From CAZHHH01 sp052400685 (GTDB lineage: Bacteria; Bacteroidota; Bacteroidia; Bacteroidales; Marinilabiliaceae), in the NCBI GenBank assembly GCA_052400685.1, contig JBQTGJ010000019.1: a stretch of 64,000 nucleotides of DNA, one strand, 5' to 3'. The translations under genes were made by a program, and so were the position numbers. The notes beneath the pieces are model-generated. The model was not told the DNA's origin. It saw nothing but the letters and a program-made list of their open reading frames with translations, and did no database searches. Positions 8,140 through 15,833 of this stretch are shown here, one piece after another (positions within the stretch are counted from its first letter, which is position 1; the number at the start of each line of letters is the position of its first letter).

Positions 8140-9699
8140 TTATAATGGAATATTACTGTGTTTCTTGGGAGGATTAACCAGTTTCTTGGTCTGAAGACTT
8201 TGTAATCCGCGAATAATTCTAAAACGCGTATTACGTGGCTCAATTACATCGTCGATATACCCGTAAGAGGCTGCCTGGTATGGATTGGCAAATTTTTCTT
8301 TGTATTCCTCTTCTTTGGTAGCAACGAGTTTGGCTTTTTCTTCTTCGTTTTCGATTTTGGCCATGGCTCGTCCTTCCAACACTTCTATGGCGCCGGAAGC
8401 TCCCATAACAGCAATTTCGGCTGTTGGCCAGGCGTAGTTCAGATCGCCGCGCAGTTGTTTACAACTCATTACGTCGTGCGCACCACCGTAAGATTTGCGT
8501 AGTGTGATTGTTACTTTTGGAACCGTGGCTTCTCCATAGGCAAACATCAGTTTGGCGCCATGGGTGATGATACCGGCATATTCCTGTCCGCTGCCGGGTA
8601 AAAAGCCGGGAACGTCAACCAGTGTTAAAATCGGTATGTTGAAGGCATCGCAGAAGCGAACAAAGCGGGCTGCTTTGCGGGATGCTTCAGTATCGAGTAC
8701 ACCCGCCAGGAAACTGGGCTGGTTGGCTACAACGCCTACCGATGCACCGCCCATACGGCAGAATCCGACAATAATATTTTTGGCATAATTGCGATGAACT
8801 TCCAGAAACTCGCCGTCGTCGGAGATGGAGTAAATCACCTCTTTCATGTCATAAGGCTGGTTCGGATTGTCAGGAATGATGGCGTTCAAGCCGTCGTCTA
8901 CGCGGTCAATGGGATCATTGCATTCCATCAATGGCGGTTCTTCCAGATTATTCTGAGGAAGATACGACATCAGTTTGCGAATAAGCAGCAAGCCTTCTTC
9001 TTCGTTGTCTACTTTGAAATGTGATACGCCTGATTTTGACGCATGGATATTGGCACCGCCAAGGTCTTCGGTGGTTATGGTTTCGCCGGTAACGGTTTTT
9101 ACCACTTTAGGACCGGTTACAAACATATAACTTGATTGTTCGGTCATCATGATGAAGTCGGTGAGGGCCGGAGAGTATACAGCACCACCGGCACAAGGGC
9201 CAAAAATTGCAGATATCTGCGGTATGACGCCTGACGCCATGATGTTACGCTGGAAAATTTCGGCATAGCCGGCCAATGATGTAACGCCTTCCTGAATACG
9301 GGCGCCACCGCTGTCGTTGATGCCAATAACCGGCGCTCCGACTTTCATGGCCATATCCATCACTTTGCAAATTTTTTGTGCAAATGTTTCAGATAAAGAG
9401 CCGCCAAAAACAGTGAAATCCTGCGAGAATACATAGACAACACGTCCATCAATGGTGCCATGACCGGTTACAACACCATCGCCCATAAATTTGGTTTTTT
9501 CCATGCCAAAATTGGTGCAGCGGTGTGTGACAAACATATCGAATTCTTCAAAACTGCCTTCATCCAAAAGGATTTCAATACGCTCACGGGCTGTTAACTT
9601 GCCTTTAGCATGTTGCGATTCGATTCGTTTTTCACCGCCGCCTAGTTTGGCTTCGGTTCTCAGGTCAATCAGCTTCTTAATTTTATCTTGATTTGACAT
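8140..9699 (-). CDS. mmdA: Methylmalonyl-CoA decarboxylase alpha / acyl-CoA carboxylase carboxyltransferase
   Basis: A 519-residue carboxyltransferase of the crotonase fold, the usual length for MmdA/PccB. Two half-domains are visible. The N-terminal one has the CoA-site segment SGGARIQEGVTSLAGY and the GGAVYSPALTDF oxyanion region. The C-terminal one has the LVDVPGFLPGSGQEYAGIIT biotin-site segment and KSYGGAHDVM. It transfers the carboxyl group of (S)-methylmalonyl-CoA to biotin, giving propionyl-CoA. Propionyl-CoA carboxylase beta is nearly identical in sequence, but the adjacent oadG/oadB-like genes favour the decarboxylase. It is separated from the upstream epimerase gene by two inserted repeat elements. 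Confidence 0.9.
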   Translation of the reverse strand: MSNQDKIKKLIDLRTEAKLGGGEKRIESQHAKGKLTARERIEILLDEGSFEEFDMFVTHRCTNFGMEKTKFMGDGVVTGHGTIDGRVVYVFSQDFTVFGGSLSETFAQKICKVMDMAMKVGAPVIGINDSGGARIQEGVTSLAGYAEIFQRNIMASGVIPQISAIFGPCAGGAVYSPALTDFIMMTEQSSYMFVTGPKVVKTVTGETITTEDLGGANIHASKSGVSHFKVDNEEEGLLLIRKLMSYLPQNNLEEPPLMECNDPIDRVDDGLNAIIPDNPNQPYDMKEVIYSISDDGEFLEVHRNYAKNIIVGFCRMGGASVGVVANQPSFLAGVLDTEASRKAARFVRFCDAFNIPILTLVDVPGFLPGSGQEYAGIITHGAKLMFAYGEATVPKVTITLRKSYGGAHDVMSCKQLRGDLNYAWPTAEIAVMGASGAIEVLEGRAMAKIENEEEKAKLVATKEEEYKEKFANPYQAASYGYIDDVIEPRNTRFRIIRGLQSLQTKKLVNPPKKHSNIPL

Positions 9700-9738
9700 A
9701 TTTGTGTTTTAGTAAAAAAATTAATACTACTATTTAAT

Positions 9739-9878
9739 GCCTGTTCATAAAGTCAGGAGTCTGAGGCAAGGAAGTTTTAATTCAAAATTTTATAAGCTCG
9801 GAAAATGTGAGTTTGCCTTTGTAAATTAGCATTTTTAAAGTGAGCGTAACAAAATAATGATGTTTCCTTGCTGACACG
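9739..9878. repeat. ~140-bp dispersed palindromic element, copy A
   Basis: It starts GCCTGTTCATAAAGTC and contains the core landmarks AAGCTCGGAAAATGTGAGTT and GAGCGTAAC. It ends in the TTGCTGACAC variant tail. It lies directly before copy B, between mce and mmdA. A possible flank repeat is ATTTAAT/ATTTAGT (imperfect). Confidence 0.75.
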
Positions 9879-9884
9879 ATTTAG

Positions 9885-10004
9885 TGTTTGTCCATAAATT
9901 CTAGCGTTTGAAATATAAAGTCCAAATTTTAGGCTTGCGTTGCTCTCAAAGTGTAGGTATACTGTCGGGCATAACGCATAAGTTGTACTTTATAAACAGA
10001 CTTT
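9885..10004. repeat. ~140-bp dispersed palindromic element, copy B
   Basis: Its ends are TGTTTGTCCATAAA and TTTATAAACAGAC. ATTTAG occurs directly on both sides (9879-9884 and 10005-10010). The right-hand repeat overlaps the stop codon of the minus-strand epimerase gene (CCTAAATAA in its sense). Confidence 0.8.
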
Positions 10005-10410
10005 ATTTAGGATGTTCACACAATTCGGTAAGAACCCCGAAAGTTGATTTTGGATGCAGAAAACCGATGCTTAAGCCTTCTGCACCTTTGCGGGATGTTT
10101 TATCAATTAATCTAACGCCTTTGGCTTCGGCAGCCTGTAGTTGCTCATTAATATTTTCAACAGCAAAAGCCATGTGGTGAATGCCTTCTCCTTTTTTCTC
10201 AATAAATTTTCCGATGGGGCCTTCGGGATCTGTTGATTCCAGTAGTTCAATTTTGGTCTGTCCAACTTTGAAGAACGCTGTTTTTACTTTTTGGTCGGTC
10301 ACTTCTTCAACGTTGTAACATTTCAGTCCAAATACTTCTTCGTAAAATGGGATGGCTTCATCCAGATTTTTTACTGCAATACCAATGTGTTCGATATGAG
10401 TTGGTTTCAT
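10003..10410 (-). CDS. mce: Methylmalonyl-CoA epimerase
   Basis: A glyoxalase/VOC-fold protein of 135 residues, the normal length. It has HIEHIGIAVKNLDEAIPFYE at the N-terminus and GEGIHHMAFAVENI mid-protein; these supply metal-ligand histidines. A final LTELCEHP segment holds the last glutamate ligand. It interconverts (R)- and (S)-methylmalonyl-CoA, feeding the decarboxylase downstream. I chose the ATG at 10410 because an AAAGG lies just upstream and the next in-frame start, 13 codons earlier, adds non-conserved residues. A TACTTTTG (minus strand, 10454-10447) could be a -7 element. Two palindromic elements sit between this gene and mmdA. Confidence 0.92.
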   Translation of the reverse strand: MKPTHIEHIGIAVKNLDEAIPFYEEVFGLKCYNVEEVTDQKVKTAFFKVGQTKIELLESTDPEGPIGKFIEKKGEGIHHMAFAVENINEQLQAAEAKGVRLIDKTSRKGAEGLSIGFLHPKSTFGVLTELCEHPK

Positions 10411-10619
10411 GCCTTTAGAATTAGTGTGTATTTTAAATAATTTGTCCAAAAGTAAAACTTATTTAATAGTCTTCCCATTAATAAACGCTTAAAAAAGATT
10501 GTTTTAAAACATACCTCACGCTGTAAATGGTCAATTGGTGGGATCTCGAATATTTTGGACAATTGCGTGCACGCGGATTGCTGAATATTTTTTTACATTT
10601 GTGCGTTAAAATAACGTGT

Positions 10620-11813
10620 ATGTACCATATTTCTCAGCGGATACAGAATCTTTCTGAGCCTGAGATGGCATTAATGTCGCAACGAAGCAGTGAACTGCGG
10701 GCCCAGGGAAGGGATATTATTAATTTAAGTTTGGGCGAGCCCGATTTTTCTACGCCTGAACATATTAAGGAGGCGGCCATTGAGGCTGTTAAACACGATT
10801 ATTCACATTATCCTCCCATAGGAGGGTATGCCGTGTTGAAACAGGCCATAGCTGAGAAACTAAAGAGAGAAAACGGACTCGCGTTTGAGCCTTCACAAAT
10901 TGTGATATCCAATGGTGCAAAACAGGCTTTAGCCAACGTTATACTAAGCCTTGTTAACCCGGGTGACGAGGTTATTATTCCGACACCTTACTGGGCTACT
11001 TATATAGAGATGGTTAAGTTGGCGCAAGGTGAAAGTGTAATCGTTAAAACTTTTTTCGAACAAAATTTTAAGATGACTGCTCTTCAGTTGGAGGAAGCCA
11101 TTACGCCGCAAACGCGTGTGCTTCTTCTCAACAGCCCGTCAAACCCTTCGGGTGTGGTTTACACTAAGGATGAGCTTATGGAGCTGGCTTCAGTGCTTCA
11201 GCGTTATCCGCATGTGACTGTTGTTTCGGATGAGATTTACGAATTAATATCTTTTGGCGGCTGCCATGCAAGTATTGCCGGTTTACCCGGCATGAAAAAC
11301 AGAGTCGTGATTATCAATGGGGTTTCTAAAGGGTATGCCATGACCGGATGGCGTATTGGTTTTTCGGCTTCTACACCTGATATCGCGGCGGCTTGTGTTA
11401 AAGTTCAAAGTCAGTATACTTCAGGTGCCAGCAGTATTTCTCAGATGGCAGCGCTGGCGGCCTATAAAGGTTCGCTGGACCCGTCGCTTGCTATGCGCGA
11501 TGCCTTTAAGCGGCGGCGGAACCTGATCATGAAAAAAGCCGCGCATATCCCCGGTTTCAGGATTGTAAAGCCAGAAGGTGCTTTTTATCTGTTTCCCGAT
11601 GTTAGTTATTATTTTGGTCGGTCGGATGGTCAGGTGGTAATTCAAAATGCAAAAGACCTTAGTATGTATCTGCTTGATAAGGCGATGGTGGCTACCGTGG
11701 CCGGCGATGCCTTTGGTGAACCTGCGTGTTTGCGAATTTCATACGCCGCGTCCGATGAAGAGCTGGCTAAGGCCATGGACAGGATTAAAGTGGTTTTGGA
11801 AGAACTCAGTTAA
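10620..11813 (+). CDS. aspC: Pyridoxal-phosphate aminotransferase (aspartate aminotransferase type)
   Basis: A 397-residue class I/II aminotransferase. Visible features are the LSLGEPDFSTP N-terminal motif, NSPSNPSGVVY, the SDEIYE segment carrying the PLP aspartate, and the PLP lysine in NGVSKGYAMTGWRIGF (Lys237). The substrate arginine is in the C-terminal CLRISYA segment. The family catalyses L-aspartate + 2-oxoglutarate to oxaloacetate + L-glutamate, though some members use other amino acids. I chose ATG 10620 because a longer frame from 10527 adds a non-homologous leader and would cover a TACATTTG -7-like element at 10594-10601. It is transcribed away from mce and followed after 36 bases by ftsE. 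Confidence 0.88.
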   Translation: MYHISQRIQNLSEPEMALMSQRSSELRAQGRDIINLSLGEPDFSTPEHIKEAAIEAVKHDYSHYPPIGGYAVLKQAIAEKLKRENGLAFEPSQIVISNGAKQALANVILSLVNPGDEVIIPTPYWATYIEMVKLAQGESVIVKTFFEQNFKMTALQLEEAITPQTRVLLLNSPSNPSGVVYTKDELMELASVLQRYPHVTVVSDEIYELISFGGCHASIAGLPGMKNRVVIINGVSKGYAMTGWRIGFSASTPDIAAACVKVQSQYTSGASSISQMAALAAYKGSLDPSLAMRDAFKRRRNLIMKKAAHIPGFRIVKPEGAFYLFPDVSYYFGRSDGQVVIQNAKDLSMYLLDKAMVATVAGDAFGEPACLRISYAASDEELAKAMDRIKVVLEELS

Positions 11814-11849
11814 TGATATTTTATATCTTTAGCATTTAAAAATTTAATT

Positions 11850-12584
11850 ATGGCTAAGCAACCCGTATCGGCGGTCAACACAAACGGAAATGTTGTTGAG
11901 TTGGAAAATTCGTTAATTAGGCAGGAAGAACATATTATTCTGCGTGATGTGAATCTGGCAGTTCGACCGGGTGAATTTGTTTATCTTATCGGACGTGTTG
12001 GAAGCGGTAAATCGAGTCTTATGAAAACACTTTACGGGGAAATACCGCTTCGCGAAGGAGACGGATTTGCCGTTGGCTACAAGCTCAATACTGTTAAAAC
12101 ACGTGAGATACCCTGGCTGCGGCGTAGAATGGGCATCGTTTTTCAGGATTTTCAGCTGTTGATTGACCGTAATGTGTACGATAATTTATTATTTGTACTT
12201 AAAGCCACTGGCTGGAAGAATAAGCAGGAAATGGATCACCGTATCAGGGAGGTGCTTTCTGTTGTTGATATGGTTCATAAAGGTTATAAGATGCCGCATC
12301 AGTTGTCGGGTGGCGAGCAGCAACGAATAGGTATTGCCCGTGCTTTGCTTAATAAACCGGAATTGATTTTGGCGGATGAGCCTACCGGTAATCTGGATCC
12401 TGATACTTCGGATGACCTGATGAAACTACTGCATAAAATTTGTAAAGACGGGAAGACCGTTATTATGGCTACTCATAATTATAACCTCATTAAGAAATTT
12501 CCGGGACGCACCATGCGCTGTCAGGATACCCGTTTGAGTGAATCGCGTCAGGAAGAAATTGATTTTGACCAGTTAACTTTTTAA
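11850..12584 (+). CDS. ftsE: Cell-division ABC ATPase FtsE
   Basis: A 244-residue ABC ATPase. Walker A is GRVGSGKSS (Lys54), the Q-loop is FQDFQLL, the signature is LSGGEQQR, Walker B is LILADEPTGNLDPD, and the switch histidine is in ATHNY. The Q-loop and the absence of a permease in the same chain fit FtsE, which with FtsX regulates peptidoglycan hydrolysis at the division septum. Bacteroidota often encode ftsX elsewhere, and none is visible next door. The gene is followed after two bases by a small membrane protein, probably in the same transcript. LolD- or MacB-type ATPases are the main alternative. Confidence 0.82.
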   Translation: MAKQPVSAVNTNGNVVELENSLIRQEEHIILRDVNLAVRPGEFVYLIGRVGSGKSSLMKTLYGEIPLREGDGFAVGYKLNTVKTREIPWLRRRMGIVFQDFQLLIDRNVYDNLLFVLKATGWKNKQEMDHRIREVLSVVDMVHKGYKMPHQLSGGEQQRIGIARALLNKPELILADEPTGNLDPDTSDDLMKLLHKICKDGKTVIMATHNYNLIKKFPGRTMRCQDTRLSESRQEEIDFDQLTF

Positions 12585-12586
12585 CG

Positions 12587-13102
12587 ATGACGGATTATAC
12601 GATGTTTGTTCTGGCTCTTCTGGCCATCATGGTTTTTACACTGTTGTTGGTTTCATTTTTTTTGCGACAGGAAACCCGACGACGGCAATTGGAAATACGT
12701 TATAAGGACGGCGTTGAATTGATGAAACATCGTCTGCAGGCATATGAGCGGTTGACGCTTCTGTTGGAACGATTATCACCGGAAGCGTTAATTTTGCGTG
12801 AGCAGCGTCACGATTTATCAGGTGTATCTTTTCATCAGCATCTTTTGCGGGTTATCAGGAATGAGTTCGATCATAATATGGCCATGCAGGTTTATGTGAA
12901 TGCTTCAACATGGGAGAAGATTAAATCAGCCCGTGAGGCCTTGGTTCGCCTGATTAACAGTACGGCAGCGGGTCTTGACCCTAAAGCTCCGGCTTTAGAA
13001 CTGGGACGTCTGATCATTGAAAACAGTGGTGGCGAATTAATTCAAATCTTTAGAAGTGCCATTGCGGCTATCCGTGATGAAATGAGTAATTATTACCAGT
13101 AA
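12587..13102 (+). CDS. Conserved membrane-anchored protein of unknown function
   Basis: A 171-residue protein with one N-terminal membrane helix (about residues 5-27) and a cytoplasmic, mostly helical remainder. It contains HRLQAYERLTLLLERLSPE (about 48-66), a segment I recognise from a Bacteroidota-wide uncharacterised family (possibly the one named DUF7935), often found after ftsE. Start and stop are firm: the ATG lies two bases after the ftsE stop, suggesting translational coupling. A link with FtsE or envelope maintenance is inferred from position only. Confidence 0.7.
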   Translation: MTDYTMFVLALLAIMVFTLLLVSFFLRQETRRRQLEIRYKDGVELMKHRLQAYERLTLLLERLSPEALILREQRHDLSGVSFHQHLLRVIRNEFDHNMAMQVYVNASTWEKIKSAREALVRLINSTAAGLDPKAPALELGRLIIENSGGELIQIFRSAIAAIRDEMSNYYQ

Positions 13103-13257
13103 TGCTTATGTGAAATCCTGTTCTTGGACGATGAGAATTTTTCCATAGCAGTGAGAACAATGGATACGGCAACAGGGGAGATGGGCGCATGGTTTAATAT
13201 AGCAGAGGTGTGTGTCTTTCCGTATCTGTCTTTTGTTAACTATAGCCGGTTAATGAA

Positions 13258-13995
13258 TCAGCGTATTTGCTGGTTGCTAATAATGAGGTTGCTAATCATA
13301 TTTACAATTTCTTGTTCGCTGATGTAGTTATAGTTTTGAATAGGGGGGATAAAAGAGTTTTCAGGAATGGCTTTATTGCTGATTTTTACTGCTTTAAGTC
13401 CCAAAAGATTGTTATTGCCAGATGCTGGTATCATTTCCATCATAATGCCCGGGAGCTCTTTAAATGGAGTGTATTTATTGAGATTGCCGGCATCTATTTC
13501 TTCAGTAAACCAAATTGTGGCTATTGTTGTTTTTTCGATTTTATTGAAAAGAATCGCTTTGTGGCATTGCATTTCCTGGATGTATCGCAGCGTGTCCCGG
13601 TCTATTTCAATGCCCATGTCATCATTGGGATTCAGCCATCTTTGTAATGATTTTGCCGATGACATCGTGTATTGTTTTTGCACATTTAAATCAATAAATG
13701 TATAAATGGTGTCGCTCTTGTCAGAACGGAAGAGGTTAATGGTATATAAATCCATGGCCCCGCTTAGGCTGAAGGCCTGGTTGTTGCGGTTAAACTTCAT
13801 GGTTAGTTGTTTGGGTAGAAAAAATGAAATGCTTTCATTTTTTATTTTTGCAGGCCATAGTATGCTATATTCGATGGTCCCTTCATGAATGGCGGCTGTT
13901 GGTTGTGCTTTTTTGGCTGTTTGAATGCACGATACAATAAAGGTGCTAAGAGCGACCAGGAGAATTAGAAAGACGTATTTAGAAATTCGCGTCAT
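13258..13995 (-). CDS. Putative lipoprotein, GLPGLI-like
   Basis: A 245-residue protein with a hydrophobic signal and a loose lipobox ending in Cys23 (FIVSC), so probably an outer-membrane lipoprotein. A segment FKELPGIMMEM (about residues 185-195) followed by a K-A-V-K-I stretch resembles the conserved region of Bacteroidota GLPGLI proteins, whose function is unknown. The N-terminal half is beta-rich and contains a G-x-I-x-Y-S-I start like that family. It is convergent with the ftsE pair and has no obvious partner gene. Assignment to GLPGLI is tentative. Confidence 0.6.
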   Translation of the reverse strand: MTRISKYVFLILLVALSTFIVSCIQTAKKAQPTAAIHEGTIEYSILWPAKIKNESISFFLPKQLTMKFNRNNQAFSLSGAMDLYTINLFRSDKSDTIYTFIDLNVQKQYTMSSAKSLQRWLNPNDDMGIEIDRDTLRYIQEMQCHKAILFNKIEKTTIATIWFTEEIDAGNLNKYTPFKELPGIMMEMIPASGNNNLLGLKAVKISNKAIPENSFIPPIQNYNYISEQEIVNMISNLIISNQQIR

Positions 13996-14119
13996 GACCT
14001 GTTTTTTATTAAAAGTGGACTCAAATATAATTTATTTTTATTAGCCAAATGAAACCAGAGGCAATAGGCATTTCTTTTATGAGGAATTATTCTCATGTTC
14101 GTTTAATACAGTAAGTAGT

Positions 14120-14258
14120 GCCTGTCCATAAAGTCGGGAGTTTGAGCTATCAAGTTCAAATTCAAGGCTTGCGCAGCTCGAAAAATGTGAGTTTACTCCC
14201 GTAAATGACCATTTTGAGAGCAAGCGTAACGCAGAAGTTGGACTTTATAGACAGACTC
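14120..14258. repeat. ~140-bp dispersed palindromic element, copy C (best preserved)
   Basis: The ends are GCCTGTCCATAAAGTC and GACTTTATAGACAGACTC, an inverted pair. Inside, CTTGCGCAGCTCGAAAAATG pairs imperfectly with CATTTTGAGAGCAAGCG, so the whole unit can fold into one long hairpin. The 8-bp direct repeat TAAGTAGT flanks it (14112-14119, 14259-14266), the clearest target duplication in the window. Confidence 0.88.
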
Positions 14259-14266
14259 TAAGTAGT

Positions 14267-14550
14267 TTGCGCTGAAATGTTCAAAACCTGGGGGCTCCGC
14301 GCTAAAACTGGGAGCTTTTTGATATGAGTGGTTCTTTTGAGAGCGCGCGTAATGATATTAATGGGATTTGACATTGTCTCCTTATTTAAAAAGGTAATAA
14401 TGAAATCATAACTCTATTTTAAAAGTGTGCGAAATTTGTTATTATTTGTTATAGATTATATAGTTTTGTCTGTTTTTAATTTTGAATTGAAACAAAAGAG
14501 ACCTACTTTTGATCTGCTTTTAATATACATCATTTGTCAATTTTAACAGA
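14267..14550. other. Intergenic upstream of asnA
   Basis: Bases 14267-14350 look like a decayed second element (GGGGCTCCGCGCTAAAACTG, then GAGAGCGCGCGTAATG). TAGTTTTG at 14461-14468, with TTTG 22 bases upstream, could be the asnA promoter, but the spacing is longer than the usual 19-21. Confidence 0.35.
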
Positions 14551-15591
14551 ATGGAAGATTTACTCTATATACCTAAAGAATACAAGTCGTTACTTGATTT
14601 GAAGCAGACAGAGCATGCCATCACTATAATTAAAGATTCGTTTCAGACATTTTTATCTGCCGAACTTCGGTTACGTCGGGTTACGGCCCCTTTGTTTGTT
14701 TTGAAGGGAACTGGTGTCAATGATGATTTAAACGGAATTGAACGACCTGTAACTTTTCCTGTACGTGGATTAGATGATCGCGAAGTTGAAGTGGTTCATA
14801 GTCTGGCGAAATGGAAGCGCATGATGTTGGCCGATTATGATATTGAACCTGGTTATGGCATTTATACTGATATGAATGCCATTCGCCCGGACGAAGATCT
14901 TGATAATACCCATTCAATATATGTCGATCAGTGGGATTGGGAGCGCCATATAACCGAACGCGACCGAAATCTGGATTATTTGAAAGGCGTGGTTTCGCGT
15001 ATCTTTGAAGTGATGAAACGTGTTGAGTTTGTGGTTTATGAAAAATATCCACAACTACGACCTATTCTTCCCGATCATATAACTTTTATTCATACGGAGG
15101 AGCTGTATGAAATGTATCCTAATCTGAAGGCTAAGGAGAGGGAAGACGCTGTGACAAAAAAATATGGTGCCGTTTTTTTGATCGGTATCGGGGGGGATTT
15201 GACCAATGGCGAACCTCATGATGGCAGGGCTCCCGATTATGACGATTGGAGTACGCCCACCGGAAATGGCCGAAAAGGTCTTAATGGTGATATTCTTTTG
15301 TGGAATCCTGTTTTGCGACGGGCTTTCGAAATTTCGTCCATGGGCATTCGTGTGAATGCAGAAATTCTTAAACAACAGCTGGCCATCAGAAATCAGGAAT
15401 ACAAAGAGAGTTTAATGTTTCATCAGCGTCTGCTGAAGGGGGAGCTTACCGACAGTATAGGCGGCGGCATAGGGCAGTCTCGTTTGTGTATGTACTTTTT
15501 GCACAAAGCCCATATTGGTGAAATTCAGGCAAGTATCTGGCCCGAAAAAATGCGGCAGAAATGTCGTGTCAATAATATTCATTTAGTATAA
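14551..15591 (+). CDS. asnA: Aspartate--ammonia ligase (asparagine synthetase A)
   Basis: A 346-residue AsnA, related to class II aminoacyl-tRNA synthetases, with normal length. Recognisable parts are a VTAPLFVLKGTGVNDDLNG N-terminal segment, HSLAKWKR, YVDQWDWER, and a C-terminal GGGIGQSRLCMYFL motif 3-like segment that binds ATP. The reaction is L-aspartate + NH3 + ATP to L-asparagine + AMP + PPi in the cytoplasm. The gene stands alone, with its own terminator. It follows a palindromic element and about 280 bases of non-coding sequence. Confidence 0.95.
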   Translation: MEDLLYIPKEYKSLLDLKQTEHAITIIKDSFQTFLSAELRLRRVTAPLFVLKGTGVNDDLNGIERPVTFPVRGLDDREVEVVHSLAKWKRMMLADYDIEPGYGIYTDMNAIRPDEDLDNTHSIYVDQWDWERHITERDRNLDYLKGVVSRIFEVMKRVEFVVYEKYPQLRPILPDHITFIHTEELYEMYPNLKAKEREDAVTKKYGAVFLIGIGGDLTNGEPHDGRAPDYDDWSTPTGNGRKGLNGDILLWNPVLRRAFEISSMGIRVNAEILKQQLAIRNQEYKESLMFHQRLLKGELTDSIGGGIGQSRLCMYFLHKAHIGEIQASIWPEKMRQKCRVNNIHLV

Positions 15592-15619
15592 ATTTAGGAC
15601 TGTTAGAATAATATTACTT

Positions 15620-15652
15620 CCCGTGGGCTACTTTGCTCACGGGTTTTCTTAT
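15620..15652 (+). terminator. Terminator of asnA
   Basis: A CCCGTG / CACGGG stem is followed by TTTTCTTATTTTT, about 30 bases after the stop. Confidence 0.8.
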
Positions 15653-15833
15653 TTTTGTGAGTTTCCGTGTATATTATTGAGACGGGTTCTTTTTTGGGTA
15701 CGATTGTTGAAAACGCAAAAATTGGACTTTTGCAAGTACTACCTCTAATTTATGATGAAATAAGCATGGTTGCTATCACTATTGTTTTATTATTTTAACC
15801 TGTCATTTCAACTTTAAAACAAATTATCAACGA

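Noticed and set aside
13124..13327. 67-codon frame after the ftsE pair
   Set aside because: It overlaps the opposite-strand lipoprotein gene and has no recognisable features or ribosome site.
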